Position numbers and translations under genes: made by a program
Part shown: positions 1 to 9,362 of the stretch, one piece after another
Position numbering within the stretch: position 1 is the first letter of the stretch
Layout of the letters: each line of letters begins with the position of its first letter
Notes under the pieces: generated by a model
Told to the model about the DNA's origin: nothing
Database searches by the model: none
The model's input: the letters and a program-made list of their open reading frames with translations, nothing else
Assembly: GCF_042435035.1 (NCBI RefSeq)
Contig: NZ_JBHMQT010000012.1
Location: forward strand, 26,370 to 90,369
Source: Sphaerimonospora cavernae
GTDB lineage: Bacteria > Actinomycetota > Actinomycetes > Streptosporangiales > Streptosporangiaceae
Direction of reading: 5' to 3'
DNA: 64,000 nucleotides

Positions 1-324
1 CTCCACGTCGCGGACCCCGCCCTCGACCACGGCCCCGGCCGCGCCCCGGCCGAGTGCCGCCAGCGTGAGGATTTCGCCCCACACCGCTCCCGCCGCCGCC
101 TCGGCCCCGGCGATCACGATCACGCGTCCGCCCAGGTCCTCGTCGAGCAGCCGGTGCAGCGGCTTGAGGCCGTCCGGGCCGGGCCCCGCGGCCAGGCACA
201 CCGTACGGGCCCTGCCCTGTACGGCGGGGGCCCGGTGGATCGGCACCAGGGGTGGGCTCAGCCACCCCGTCAGCCCGCGTAGCTGGAGCACGTCCGCGAT
301 GGCGTTGGTCGGCGGGGGCACCAC
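1..324 (-). CDS. RraA/HMG-aldolase family protein (3' end beyond window)
   Basis: Only the N-terminal 108 codons are visible; the gene runs off the left edge. The translation has the RraA-fold pattern GAEAAAGAVWGE followed about ten residues later by GAVVEGGVRDVE, which in this family forms the nucleotide/substrate pocket of 4-hydroxy-4-methyl-2-oxoglutarate aldolases and RNase E inhibitor RraA homologues. The GTG at 324 (a second GTG follows at 321) lies 4 bases after the stop of the upstream CoA ligase, with an AGAGG Shine-Dalgarno inside the end of that gene, so it is the last visible gene of a tightly packed minus-strand operon. In such a catabolic setting an aldolase or decarboxylase role is more likely than RNase control, but this is inference. 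Confidence 0.75.
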   Translation of the reverse strand, partial: MVPPPTNAIADVLQLRGLTGWLSPPLVPIHRAPAVQGRARTVCLAAGPGPDGLKPLHRLLDEDLGGRVIVIAGAEAAAGAVWGEILTLAALGRGAAGAVVEGGVRDVE

Positions 325-328
325 TGAC

Positions 329-1825
329 TCACCTCTTCAAGAGAAATTTCCGTATTTTGCCGACGGAGGTTCGGGGCAGCGCCTCCACAACCTCGAAACG
401 CACCGGCCGTTTGGACTTGGCGAGTCGCTCGGCGCACCAGCCGGCGAGATCGTCGAGGCGGGCATCACCCCGGGGCACCACGTAGGCGACCGGCACCTCA
501 TCCCTGACCGGGTCGGGCTCACCCACGACCGCCGCTTCGAACACGCCGGGGTGCCCGGCGAGCACGGCCTCGATCTCGACGACCGAGACGTTCTCCCCGG
601 CGACCTTCAGCACGTCGCCGCCGCGCCCGGCGAAGTACACATTGCCGTCGGCGTCCACGCCGCCGCGGTCGCCGGTGACGAACCATCCGTCCCGGAAGCA
701 GGCGGCCGTCGTCGCCGGGTCGTCCAGGTAACCGGCGAACAACGTCGTGCCGGGCTCGCCGCCGACGAGGATCTCACCGATCTCGCCGGGCTCCACGGGG
801 AGACCGGTCGTGTCCGAGACGACCGCGACCGCGCAGCCGAGCGTGGGCCGGCCCATGGCGTGCGGGACGGGGACGACGGCCCGGTTGGTGAGAACGGCGG
901 GGATCGTCTCGGTCATGCCGTACAGCTGGCGGGGACGGCAGCCGAGTAGAGCGGAGATCTGGTCGTACTGGTCATCGGTGAGGTTCTGGGCGTACCAGCA
1001 GTTGACCAGTCGGAGCCCCTCGACCGGGGTGCCGCCCCGGGCCAGGATCATCCGGATCGGCGCGGCGAACAGGCTGGCATGGGTCGCCTCGTGCCGCGCC
1101 GCCTGGGCCAGGAAGCCGCTGGCCGAGAACGTGTGCATCAGGGTCACGCTCGCGCCCATCGCGATGGCCGGCGCGAACGAGTAGTACTGCGCGTTGGCGT
1201 GGAACAACGGCAGCACGACGAGCTGGCGGTCATCCGGCCGGAGGGCGGATGCGGCGGCCATGACGTCTCCGGCGAAGGCGTAGTTGGCCTGTGTGACGAC
1301 CACGCATTTGGGTGCGGAGGTCGTGCCGGAGGTGAACATCAGGCCGAGCGGCGCCTCCGGGGGCGGCGGCTCCTTCCACGGCGGCGGGTCTCCGGCGAGC
1401 ACGTCGAGCGTCACGTCCGCCTCGGACACCTCCACGACGGAGACCCCGCTCTGGGCGGCCGCCGCGCGGAAGACCTCCGCGCGATCCGGCGCGCAGACGC
1501 CCAGGACGGCGGCCGTGCGCCGCATGTGGGCGGCGAGCTCGGGTGCCGTCGAGGACGGGTCGGAGGGGACCATGGCCGCTCCCAGCTTGGCGCAGGCCAG
1601 CCAGATCGCGACGAATGCCGGGGAGTTGCGCAGCGCGAGGCTCACGCGGGAGCCGTACGACACCCCCCGGGCCCGCAGCCCGCCCGCCACCCGGTCGGCC
1701 AGGGCGTCGAACTCGGCGTACGTCCACCGGGTCACGGACCCGTCCGGGCCTTCCCAGATCAGGAAGGGATGGCCCGGACGGGCCGCGACCGCGTCTCGCC
1801 AGCGGGCGGCGAACGTGACGGTCAT
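329..1825 (-). CDS. AMP-forming acyl-CoA ligase (CaiC/benzoate-CoA ligase-like)
   Basis: A 498-residue ANL-superfamily adenylating enzyme that would convert a carboxylic acid, ATP and CoA to an acyl-CoA. The AMP-binding P-loop MFTSGTTSAPKC is at about residues 163-174, the Y-G-M-T-E motif lies mid-protein, and the C-terminal domain ends PRTSVGKIRKF with the catalytic lysine near residue 490. Length and domain order are normal for the family. The ATG at 1825 overlaps the stop of the hydantoinase B gene by ATGA, so the two are translationally coupled. Hydantoinase/acetophenone-carboxylase A and B genes directly upstream suggest that it activates the product of that carboxylase or hydrolase, as benzoylacetate-CoA ligase does in acetophenone degradation. 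That substrate match is an analogy only. Confidence 0.88.
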   Translation of the reverse strand: MTVTFAARWRDAVAARPGHPFLIWEGPDGSVTRWTYAEFDALADRVAGGLRARGVSYGSRVSLALRNSPAFVAIWLACAKLGAAMVPSDPSSTAPELAAHMRRTAAVLGVCAPDRAEVFRAAAAQSGVSVVEVSEADVTLDVLAGDPPPWKEPPPPEAPLGLMFTSGTTSAPKCVVVTQANYAFAGDVMAAASALRPDDRQLVVLPLFHANAQYYSFAPAIAMGASVTLMHTFSASGFLAQAARHEATHASLFAAPIRMILARGGTPVEGLRLVNCWYAQNLTDDQYDQISALLGCRPRQLYGMTETIPAVLTNRAVVPVPHAMGRPTLGCAVAVVSDTTGLPVEPGEIGEILVGGEPGTTLFAGYLDDPATTAACFRDGWFVTGDRGGVDADGNVYFAGRGGDVLKVAGENVSVVEIEAVLAGHPGVFEAAVVGEPDPVRDEVPVAYVVPRGDARLDDLAGWCAERLAKSKRPVRFEVVEALPRTSVGKIRKFLLKR

Positions 1826-3396
1826 GCCGATGCGCTCTCCGCGGCCACGCCGTACCCGCCGCCGCCCGGCAGTTCGAGCCGGACCACGTCGCCCGGCTGC
1901 AGGGTGATGCGGGCCTGGGTGCGGACCGGCTCGCCGTTGACCAGGAAACGGCCGGTGGCGCCCGGCCCGCCGCCGAAGACGCCGAGCGGGCCACGAGCCA
2001 GGCGGCTGGTCACCGCATTGAGCGTCCAGGGTGCCTTGGTGTCCACGGTGAACTCGATGGTCTGGCCGAGCCCGCCGGTGTGGCGGCCCCGGCCGCCCGA
2101 GTCTCGGCGCAGTTCCTTGCGGAGGAACCGGATCGGGGCCGAACCTTCGACGACCTCGATCGGCACCGCGGCGACCCCGGTGGGATAGGAGGTCGCCGAC
2201 AGGCCCGGCTTGGCGGCGCGCGCCCCGACGCCGCCCGCGTAGGTGAACATCGCGGTGATGAACGGCCGGCCGTCGTCGTGCTGCCCGCTGACCTGCATCG
2301 TCCACACCGCCGCCGAGCCCTCCGCCATCACCGCGTCCGGCAGCACCTTGGACATGGCCTGCAGCAGCGGCATCGGCAGGAACATGCCGACGACGTGCCG
2401 TGCCGTACACGGGCTCGGCGGTACGGCGTTCACGATGCTGCCCTCCGGGGCCTCCACGCGGATCGGGGCGAGCGAGCCCGCGTTGTTGGGGATCTCCGGG
2501 TTGAGCAGGCTGCGCAGCGTGAACGTGGTGTAGGCGTGGGTGTAGTTCTTCACCACGTTGATGCCGTACGGGCTGGCGCCCGAGGAGCCCGCGTAGTCCA
2601 CGAGGATCTCGCCGCGCTCGGCGTCGATCGTCACCGCGACCTGGATCGTGATCTCCGAGCCGTCGGCCAGGTCGAGCACCGAGGTCGCCTCGTAGCGTCC
2701 GCCGGGCAGCGCCTTGATGGCCCGCCGGGTGGCGTCCTCGGAGCGCTCGATGACCACGTCGGCGAGGTCCTCGATGTCGTCGAGTCGGTAACCGTCGAGC
2801 AGCGCGTGCAGCCGCTGGGCGCCGACCTCGCCCGAGGCCATCTGCGCGTGCAGGTCACCCGCCATGTGCGTGGGCTGGCGCACGTTGGCCAGGATGAAGT
2901 CCCACACCGGGGTGTTGCGCTCACCCCTCACCATCAGTTTCGTGATCGGGATCCACAGGCCCTCCTCGAAGACGTCCCTGGCGCCCGCCCCGATGCCGTA
3001 GCCGCCGACGTCGGTGTGGTGGATCGTCGAGCCGAAGAACGCGATCACACGGCCGTGGCGGAAAACCGGGACCAGCACGGTCACGTCGAGCAGTTGCCCC
3101 GCGGTCTTGTACGGGTCGTTGGTGATCAGCACGTCGCCCGGTTCGAGGGAGTCCACCGGGTGCCTGTCGAGGATGTTGCGCGCGGCGATGGCCAGGGAGT
3201 TGATGTGGCCGGGCGTGCCGGTCACGGCCTGGGCGACCATCCGGCCGCGCCGGTCGAACAGCGCGTTGGCCAGGTCCCCGGCCTCGCGCACGATCGGGCT
3301 GAACGCCGCCCGCTGCAGCGCCCTGGCCTGCTCGTTCACGGTCGAGACGAGCGAGCCCCAGAGCACTTCGAGCTCGATCGCGTCAAAGGTCCTCAC
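1822..3396 (-). CDS. hyuB: Hydantoinase B / acetophenone carboxylase-type subunit
   Basis: This 524-residue protein matches the HyuB family (N-methylhydantoinase, 5-oxoprolinase B and acetone/acetophenone carboxylase subunits). It opens with the family's typical N-terminus around LVSTVNEQARALQRAAFSPIVREA and contains GTPGHINSL, LITNDPYKTAGQL and FFGSTIHHTDVGG motifs. HyuB works with HyuA in ATP-dependent ring opening or carboxylation in the cytoplasm. The GTG at 3396 shares one base with the hyuA stop (TAGTG), and its own stop overlaps the ligase start, showing strict coupling. Nothing in the sequence separates a hydantoinase from a ketone carboxylase activity. Confidence 0.9.
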   Translation of the reverse strand: MRTFDAIELEVLWGSLVSTVNEQARALQRAAFSPIVREAGDLANALFDRRGRMVAQAVTGTPGHINSLAIAARNILDRHPVDSLEPGDVLITNDPYKTAGQLLDVTVLVPVFRHGRVIAFFGSTIHHTDVGGYGIGAGARDVFEEGLWIPITKLMVRGERNTPVWDFILANVRQPTHMAGDLHAQMASGEVGAQRLHALLDGYRLDDIEDLADVVIERSEDATRRAIKALPGGRYEATSVLDLADGSEITIQVAVTIDAERGEILVDYAGSSGASPYGINVVKNYTHAYTTFTLRSLLNPEIPNNAGSLAPIRVEAPEGSIVNAVPPSPCTARHVVGMFLPMPLLQAMSKVLPDAVMAEGSAAVWTMQVSGQHDDGRPFITAMFTYAGGVGARAAKPGLSATSYPTGVAAVPIEVVEGSAPIRFLRKELRRDSGGRGRHTGGLGQTIEFTVDTKAPWTLNAVTSRLARGPLGVFGGGPGATGRFLVNGEPVRTQARITLQPGDVVRLELPGGGGYGVAAESASA

Positions 3397-5468
3397 TAGA
3401 TCTCCCGGGTGGCGATGATGGAGCCGTCGGCGGACACCTCGCAGGTCCAGCCGTCGGGCACGACGGAGGTGGTCTCGCGTTCCTCGATGAGCGCGGGGCC
3501 GCTGAAGCGGTCGCCGGCGCCGAGGGAGGCCCGGCGGTAGACGGGGACCTCACGGGGCGGTTCGCCGCGGCGGAAGCGGGCCAGGCGGGTGCCGTACGGC
3601 GTCGCCGTGCCCGAACCGGCCGGCAGGGTGGGCACCTCGAACGGCGGTGCGTCCGACCAGGCGGCGACGCGCCAGGTCACGACCTCCACGTCCACGTCCG
3701 GGATGCGCAGGCCGTACACCCGCTCGTACGCCTGGTGGAAGCGCTCGGCGGTCTCCTCCGAGGTGACCGGCCACGCGTCGCCCTCGCCGACCCAGACGGT
3801 GATCTCGTTGCCCTGGCCGGCGTAGCGGGCGTCGAGGCCGTAGCGGAACCGCACGTTCTCGATGTCGGCCCCCGCCGCGGCGAGGATGCGGCGGCCCTCG
3901 TCGCGCATCTCGTCGAGCAGCGCGTCGCGGTCCCCGTCCGCGGCGGCGTTCAGCACCCGGACCATGCTGCGGGCCAGGTCGATGCGGACCGGGCTGACCA
4001 GTGTGCCGAATGCCGACAGCACGCTCGCGTTCACCGGGAAGATCACCCGGGGGGCTTCCAGCAGGGCGGCGACCCCGCAGGCGTGTACGGGACCGGCGCC
4101 GCCGAACGCGATCAGTGAGACGCCGCGCAGGTCGATGCCGCGTTCGACGGCGTGCATGCGCGCCGCGGCGGCCATGTTCTGGTTGATGACCTCGTAGACG
4201 CCCACTGCGGCCTCGTCGACGCCGGTTCCCATGCCGTCGGCGAGCGGCTGGAACGCCTGGCGCGCCCGCTCCAGGTCGAGCGGCATCTCACCGCCGAGGA
4301 AGTAGGCCGGGTCGAGCAGCCCCATGACCAGGTCGGCGTCCGTGGTGGCGGGAGTGGTGCCGCCCCGGGCGTAGGCCACCGGGCCCGGGTCCGCGCCGGC
4401 CGAGTCGGGTCCGACCTTGAGCAGGCCGAGGTCGTCGATGCGGGCCAGGCTGCCGCCGCCCGCCCCGATCTCCACCAGGTCCACCGACGGCACCGAGCAG
4501 GGGTAGCCCGAGCCCTTCTTGAACCGGTAGACGCGGGCGACCTCGAACTCGTTGGTCAGCTCGGGCTGGTACTCCTCGATCAGGCAGGACTTGGCCGTGG
4601 TGCCGCCCAGGTCGAAGCAGAACAGCCGCTCCTCTGCGAGCCGCCGGGCGTACCAGACCCCTGCCAGCGCGCCCGCCGCCGGGCCCGACTCCACCAGCCG
4701 GATCGGCACCTTGCGCGCGTCGGCCGCCGAGATCACGCCGCCGTTGGAGAGCATCATCAGCACCGAGGCGCCGAACCCACTGTCGCGCAGCCAGCGCTCC
4801 AGCTCCTCCAGGTAGGGGCCGATCACCGGCATGGTCGCCGCGTTGCAGGCCGTGGTGATCATCCGGGGGTACTCGCGGATCTGCGGACTCACCTCATAGG
4901 AGGCGCAGACCGGCACACCGAGCCGTTTGGCCAGGCCCTCGGCGACCAGCCGCTCGTTGTCTGCATTGGCATAAGAGTTGAGCAGGCAGACCGCGACGGC
5001 CTCGACGCCGCTCATCCGCCGCGCCAGCACGTCGAGTTCGTCCTCGCCCGGCGCGAGGCGTACCTCCCCGGTGGCGGTCGTGCGCTCGTCGATCTCGAAG
5101 ACCAGCTCGCGCGGGATGGGCGAGGCCGGGAACTCGATCTGCATGTCGTACATGTCGTAGCGGTGCTCGGTGCGGATCTCCAGCGTGTCGCCGAAACCCT
5201 TGGTGGTGACGAGCGCCGCGCGGCCGGTCTTGCCCTCGATGAGCGCGTTGGTGATCAGTGTGGTCGCGTGGACGATGGGCCGGGTGATGTCACTCGGCTC
5301 GATCCCGGCCTTGGCGAGCGCCGAGGTCACGCCGTCCCGCACGCCGCCGAGCGGAGCCGAGGGCGTGGTCAGCGTCTTCTCCACGACCACTCGCCCGGAA
5401 TCGGCGTCCAGCAGGACGATGTCGGTAAAGGTGCCGCCGATGTCGACGGCGAGTCTCCAGTCAGTCAC
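3396..5468 (-). CDS. hyuA: Hydantoinase A / acetophenone carboxylase-type ATP-binding subunit
   Basis: A 690-residue HyuA-family protein with the ASKHA-type N-terminus LAVDIGGTFTDIVLLDAD that binds ATP phosphate. The central part carries SNGGVISA, FDLGGTTAKSCLI and VEIGAGGGS motifs of the hydantoinase_A domain, and the C-terminal third is the usual beta-rich domain. Partner of the HyuB gene just downstream. The GTG at 5468 lies inside the last codons of the ferredoxin oxidoreductase beta gene (8-base overlap). It was chosen because the conserved N-terminus begins two residues later and no other start is near; the AAGGAG sequence almost touches this GTG, which is unusually tight spacing. Confidence 0.9.
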   Translation of the reverse strand: MTDWRLAVDIGGTFTDIVLLDADSGRVVVEKTLTTPSAPLGGVRDGVTSALAKAGIEPSDITRPIVHATTLITNALIEGKTGRAALVTTKGFGDTLEIRTEHRYDMYDMQIEFPASPIPRELVFEIDERTTATGEVRLAPGEDELDVLARRMSGVEAVAVCLLNSYANADNERLVAEGLAKRLGVPVCASYEVSPQIREYPRMITTACNAATMPVIGPYLEELERWLRDSGFGASVLMMLSNGGVISAADARKVPIRLVESGPAAGALAGVWYARRLAEERLFCFDLGGTTAKSCLIEEYQPELTNEFEVARVYRFKKGSGYPCSVPSVDLVEIGAGGGSLARIDDLGLLKVGPDSAGADPGPVAYARGGTTPATTDADLVMGLLDPAYFLGGEMPLDLERARQAFQPLADGMGTGVDEAAVGVYEVINQNMAAAARMHAVERGIDLRGVSLIAFGGAGPVHACGVAALLEAPRVIFPVNASVLSAFGTLVSPVRIDLARSMVRVLNAAADGDRDALLDEMRDEGRRILAAAGADIENVRFRYGLDARYAGQGNEITVWVGEGDAWPVTSEETAERFHQAYERVYGLRIPDVDVEVVTWRVAAWSDAPPFEVPTLPAGSGTATPYGTRLARFRRGEPPREVPVYRRASLGAGDRFSGPALIEERETTSVVPDGWTCEVSADGSIIATREI

Positions 5469-6339
5469 TCCTTGCGTTCCCCTCGGTGATGGTCCAGGTG
5501 TCGGGACCGGTGAGCAGGGCGGCGAGGTCGCCCTCGCCGTGGATCTGTACGGCCCGGCCGAGCTGCTCGGCCATGAGCTCGTCATAGGAAGGCCGGTCGA
5601 CGTCGCGGAAGACGCCGATCGGGGTGGGGTCGTCCATGCGGGAGAGCGCGAACGCCTCAGCGAGGTCGTCGGTGGGCTCGACGTGCCGGAACAGGTCGTT
5701 CCGCTTGAGTTCGTCGAAAGCGCCGTCGTTGAAGATGGGGCAGTTCTGGTAGATCTCCACGAACGAGGTGCCGCGGTGGGCGGCGGCCCGGCGCAACACG
5801 CTCTGCAGGTGCCTGCGATCGGAGTCGATCGTGCGTGCGACGAAGGTGGCCTCGGCACCGAGGGCGAGGGAGATCGGGTTGAGCGGCCGGTCAATGGACC
5901 CTATAGGCGTTGATTTCGTGATTTTCCCAATTTCGGAGGTCGGGGAATACTGGCCCTTGGTCAGCCCGTAGATCCGGTTGTTGAACAGCAGGATGTTCAG
6001 GTTGACGTTGCGGCGCAGCGCGTGGATCAGGTGGTTACCGCCGATCGAGAGCCCGTCGCCGTCACCGGTGATCACCCAGACCGACAGATCCGGGCGGGAT
6101 GCCGCCAGGCCCGTGGCGATCGCCGGGGCGCGGCCGTGGATCGAGTGGAAGCCGTAGGTGTTCAGGTAGTAGGGGAAGCGGGAGGAGCACCCGATGCCCG
6201 AGACGAACACGATGCGCTCCCGGGGGACGCCCAACTCGGGCAGGAAGCCCTGCACCGCGGCGAGGATCGCGTAGTCCCCGCAGCCGGGGCACCACCGCAC
6301 CTCCTGGTCGGACTTGAAATCCTTCGCCGTGAGGGTCAC
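5461..6339 (-). CDS. korB: 2-oxoacid:ferredoxin oxidoreductase, beta (TPP-binding) subunit
   Basis: A 292-residue beta subunit of the KorAB type. WCPGCGDYA at residues 16-24 and GIGCSSRFPYY near 49 supply cysteines and substrate-pocket residues. The thiamine diphosphate/Mg motif runs from GDGDG at 92 to NN at 120-121. With KorA it oxidatively decarboxylates a 2-oxoacid to acyl-CoA while reducing ferredoxin. The GTG start at 6339 overlaps the korA stop (GTGA). At 292 residues it is somewhat shorter than typical actinobacterial KorB. A kor pair inside a catabolic operon, rather than with central-metabolism genes, suggests a dedicated substrate or a role in supplying reduced ferredoxin. Confidence 0.9.
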   Translation of the reverse strand: MTLTAKDFKSDQEVRWCPGCGDYAILAAVQGFLPELGVPRERIVFVSGIGCSSRFPYYLNTYGFHSIHGRAPAIATGLAASRPDLSVWVITGDGDGLSIGGNHLIHALRRNVNLNILLFNNRIYGLTKGQYSPTSEIGKITKSTPIGSIDRPLNPISLALGAEATFVARTIDSDRRHLQSVLRRAAAHRGTSFVEIYQNCPIFNDGAFDELKRNDLFRHVEPTDDLAEAFALSRMDDPTPIGVFRDVDRPSYDELMAEQLGRAVQIHGEGDLAALLTGPDTWTITEGNARSD

Positions 6340-8165
6340 GACGCGATCACCTCCTCGATGACCGTGGCCAGCTCCTCGGCCTTGAACGGCAGGCCCCTGA
6401 CACGGTTGTAGGAGATCGCGTCCACCAGGTACCGGCCCCGTAGCAGCAGGGCGAGCTGGCCGAGGTTGAGCTCGGGGACCAGCACCCGGTCGTAGGCCCG
6501 CAGCACGTCGCCGGTGTTGGCGGGGAAGGGGTTGAGGTGCCGCAGGTGAGCCTGGGCGACCTTGCCCCCGGCCTTCCTGACCCTGCGCACGGCCGCCGCG
6601 ATCGGGCCGTAGGTCGACCCCCAGCCGAGCACGAGCACCCGGGCGTCGCCGTCGGGGTCGTCCACGGCCAGGTCGGGCACGTCGATACCGTCGATCTTGG
6701 CCTGGCGCAGCCGTACCATCCGCTCGTGGTTGTCCGGATCGTAGGAGATGTTCCCGGTGCCGTCGGCCTTCTCGATGCCGCCGATCCGGTGTTCGAGGCC
6801 GGGGGTTCCGGGGACCGCCCAGGGCCGGGCCAAGGTGTCGGGGTCGCGGGAGAACGGCAGGAAATCGTCAACTTGCGGTGCCGCAAATTCGACGGAAATA
6901 TCCGGCAACTCATTTATGTGCGGGATGCGCCAGGGTTCGGAGCCGTTGGCCAGGTAGCCGTCCGAGAGCAGCAGCACCGGCGTGCGGTACTTCAGCGCGA
7001 TCCTGGCCGCCTCCAGCGCCGCGTCGAAGCAGTCGCTCGGCGATTTCGCGGCGACCACCGGGAGCGGTGACTCTCCGTTCCGGCCGAACAGGGCCATCAG
7101 CAGGTCCGCCTGCTCGGTCTTGGTCGGCATGCCGGTCGAGGGCCCGGCCCGCTGCACATCCACGACGACGAGCGGCAGTTCCACGGCCACGCCCAGGCCG
7201 ATCGTCTCGGCCTTCAGCGCCACGCCCGGCCCCGAGGTCACGGTGACCCCGAGGGCGCCGCCGTATGACGCACCGAGGGACGCGCCGACCCCGGCGATCT
7301 CGTCCTCGGCCTGGAAGGTGCGCACGCCGAAGCTCTTGTGCCTGGACAGCTCGTGGAGGATGTCGGAGGCCGGGGTGATCGGGTACGCGCCGAGGAAGAG
7401 CGGCAGCCCGCTTCGACGTGACGCCGCGATCAGGCCGTACGCCAGGGCGACATTTCCGGAAATGTTGCGATAACGGCCAGCGGGCAGCGGCGCCGTCCTG
7501 ACCTGGTAGGAGACCGCGAAGTCCTCGGTCGTCTCCCCGAAGTTCCAGCCCGCCCGGAACGCCGCGATGTTGGCGTCCCGCACGTCGATCCTGCTCGCGA
7601 ACTTGCGTTCCAGGAACTCGACCGTGGCGGTGACCGGCCGGCCGAAGAGCCAGGACAGCAGGCCCAGCGCGAACATGTTCTTCGCCCGTGCGGCGTCCTT
7701 GCGGGACAGCCCGTAGGCCTGCACCGCCCCCACCGTGAGCGAGGTCAGATCGAGTGCGTGTACGGCGTAGCCGTCCAGCGATCCGTCCTCCAGGGGATTC
7801 GCCGGGTATCCGGCCTTGGCGAGGTTCCGCGTGGTGAACTCGAAGGTGTCCACGATGATCCGTGCGCCGCGTGGCAGTTCCGTGAGGTTGGCTCTGAGAG
7901 CGGCCGGGTTCAACGCCACCAGCACGTCGGGCGCGTCGCCCGGGGTGAGGATGTCGTGGTCGGCGAAGTGGAGCTGGAAGCTGGAGACGCCGGGAAGGGT
8001 CCCGGCGGGGGCGCGGATCTCCGCCGGGAAGTCGGGGAACGTCGCCAGGTCATTGCCGAAGCGCGCGGTTTCGGAAGCGAACCGGCCGCCGGTGAGCTGT
8101 ATCCCGTCCCCTGAGTCGCCCGCGAACCGAATGATCACCCGGTCGAGCTGCTGGACCTGCTTCAT
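6336..8165 (-). CDS. korA: 2-oxoacid:ferredoxin oxidoreductase, fused gamma-alpha subunit
   Basis: The 609-residue protein has the N-terminal gamma domain (RFAGDSGDGIQLTGGRFASE, residues 13-32) followed by the alpha/PORN domain (GAYPITPASDILHELS; FQAEDEIAGVGASLGASYGG), the usual KorA fusion. It pairs with KorB to form the cytoplasmic enzyme that converts a 2-oxoacid plus CoA to acyl-CoA, CO2 and reduced ferredoxin. The ATG at 8165 was chosen because the family N-terminus starts there; the preceding aldolase gene stops only 5 bases upstream. The downstream overlap with korB and hyuA indicates one polycistron. Confidence 0.9.
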   Translation of the reverse strand: MKQVQQLDRVIIRFAGDSGDGIQLTGGRFASETARFGNDLATFPDFPAEIRAPAGTLPGVSSFQLHFADHDILTPGDAPDVLVALNPAALRANLTELPRGARIIVDTFEFTTRNLAKAGYPANPLEDGSLDGYAVHALDLTSLTVGAVQAYGLSRKDAARAKNMFALGLLSWLFGRPVTATVEFLERKFASRIDVRDANIAAFRAGWNFGETTEDFAVSYQVRTAPLPAGRYRNISGNVALAYGLIAASRRSGLPLFLGAYPITPASDILHELSRHKSFGVRTFQAEDEIAGVGASLGASYGGALGVTVTSGPGVALKAETIGLGVAVELPLVVVDVQRAGPSTGMPTKTEQADLLMALFGRNGESPLPVVAAKSPSDCFDAALEAARIALKYRTPVLLLSDGYLANGSEPWRIPHINELPDISVEFAAPQVDDFLPFSRDPDTLARPWAVPGTPGLEHRIGGIEKADGTGNISYDPDNHERMVRLRQAKIDGIDVPDLAVDDPDGDARVLVLGWGSTYGPIAAAVRRVRKAGGKVAQAHLRHLNPFPANTGDVLRAYDRVLVPELNLGQLALLLRGRYLVDAISYNRVRGLPFKAEELATVIEEVIAS

Positions 8166-8170
8166 CGCCG

Positions 8171-8944
8171 TCAAGCCCCGTGCACGGCCTCGCGCAGCCG
8201 CTCCACCAGCTGCCGCGGCTTTTCCGATCCCCAGACGTTGCGGCCGAAGGCCACACCCGCCGCACCCGCCTCGACCACGCCGCGGGCGAGCGCCACGACA
8301 TCGTCCTCGGTCTTCATCTTCGGGCCGCCGAGCGCCACGACCGGGACCGGGCAGGCCGCCACGACGGCCGCGAACTCCTCGGTCGGTCCGGGGCAGACGG
8401 TCTTGACGATATCCGCGCCCAGCTCTGCGCCGATGCGCGCGGCCCGGGCGACGTTCTCGACCGTCCACGGGACGGCCTGGCCCCAGCCGCCGGGGATCAT
8501 CTCGGCCATGACCGGCAGGCCGAGCATCTCGGCCTCCGAGCAGAGACGGGCGAGCCGGGTCAGCGACAGATCCTCGTCGGGCGCGCCGGGGAACGCGAGC
8601 ACGACCAGGCAGTCGGCACCGGCCTTCAATGCCTCCTCGGGGCGGTGCAGGATCTGGTTGGAATCGCCCGCCCCGCGCTCGCCGAGTTCGGAGGAGCCGC
8701 CGTCCACCCGGAGCACGAGCCCCGACTGGGCGAAGACACTGGCGTGGGCGCGGGCGAGGTGCCAGGTGGCCAGCACGCCGTCGGGCCGTCCGGCCGCGAT
8801 CTCGTGCAGGGGCTCGCCGAGCGGCGGGCCCTCTCCCATGTACGCCGCGTGGTCGATCGCGACGAAGACGCTGCGGCCGTCGGCGCCGAACATGCGGCGC
8901 ATGCGGCGGAGCTTGCCCGCCCCGATGGCGGAGGCGTTGAGCAA
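8171..8944 (-). CDS. Class I aldolase of the DhnA/FbaB/DeoC-LacD type
   Basis: A 257-residue TIM-barrel aldolase. VFVAIDHAAYMGEGP near residues 27-40 and the Schiff-base lysine context GADIVKTVCPGP (lysine about 181), followed by PVVALGGPK and GVAFGRNVWG, match the DhnA-type class I aldolases, which include fructose-bisphosphate aldolases, LsrF-like thiolases and the 2-amino-3,7-dideoxy-heptulosonate synthases. It starts with TTG at 8944, preceded by AAAGGAAA with 8-base spacing. Its position between a SnoaL gene and korAB suggests that it cleaves a ring-derived intermediate and yields a keto acid for KorAB; the substrate is not identifiable. Confidence 0.8.
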   Translation of the reverse strand: MLNASAIGAGKLRRMRRMFGADGRSVFVAIDHAAYMGEGPPLGEPLHEIAAGRPDGVLATWHLARAHASVFAQSGLVLRVDGGSSELGERGAGDSNQILHRPEEALKAGADCLVVLAFPGAPDEDLSLTRLARLCSEAEMLGLPVMAEMIPGGWGQAVPWTVENVARAARIGAELGADIVKTVCPGPTEEFAAVVAACPVPVVALGGPKMKTEDDVVALARGVVEAGAAGVAFGRNVWGSEKPRQLVERLREAVHGA

Positions 8945-8993
8945 GGCTGGATTTCCTTTCTCAGGAGGGGCGCGCTCGGGAGAGCCGGCGCGC

Positions 8994-9362
8994 TCAGGAG
9001 GTCTGACGTGCGAAGTCCGCGCCGTCCCAGTAGTCGACCCGATGGGCGATCAGGCCGTCGGCGACCGTGAACCGGAACATCCCGCGGATCACCACGGGCC
9101 GACCGTCGTGGTGGAAGCTCATCCGGTACGGCACGGCCGCCCGCCACCCGTCCACGATCAGGTCCTCGATCTCGTACCGGAGGTCCGTGAACTGTCCGAG
9201 GAAGGTCGGCAGCCGCTCACGGTAGGCATCTCTGCCGCGCAGGCTGGTCCCGGCCACCGAGGTGTGCTCGTTGTGAAAGTCGGGGGTGACGCAGGCCGCG
9301 ATCGCATCGGGGTCGTGGTGGTTGAGCGCCTGGATGTAGCGCTCAACCACCTGCCGGGTCAT
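8994..9362 (-). CDS. SnoaL-like (NTF2-fold) protein
   Basis: A 122-residue NTF2-fold protein: RYIQALNHHDPDAIAACVTPDF, then RGRDAYRERLPTFLGQFTDLRYEIEDL, then FHHDGRPVVIRGMFRF, the SnoaL ester-cyclase/dehydratase pattern. Such proteins act as cyclases, hydratases or isomerases on small ring compounds. The ATG at 9362 was preferred because it overlaps the upstream VOC stop as ATGA; an ATG three codons earlier (9371) is also possible. It forms a VOC-SnoaL pair that is repeated, in damaged form, at 12817-13418. Confidence 0.78.
   Translation of the reverse strand: MTRQVVERYIQALNHHDPDAIAACVTPDFHNEHTSVAGTSLRGRDAYRERLPTFLGQFTDLRYEIEDLIVDGWRAAVPYRMSFHHDGRPVVIRGMFRFTVADGLIAHRVDYWDGADFARQTS

Noticed and set aside
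329..3399. Long plus-strand open frames opposite the ligase and hydantoinase genes
   Set aside because: They mirror high-GC genes on the other strand and have Arg/Pro/Gly-rich translations without homology or ribosome sites.
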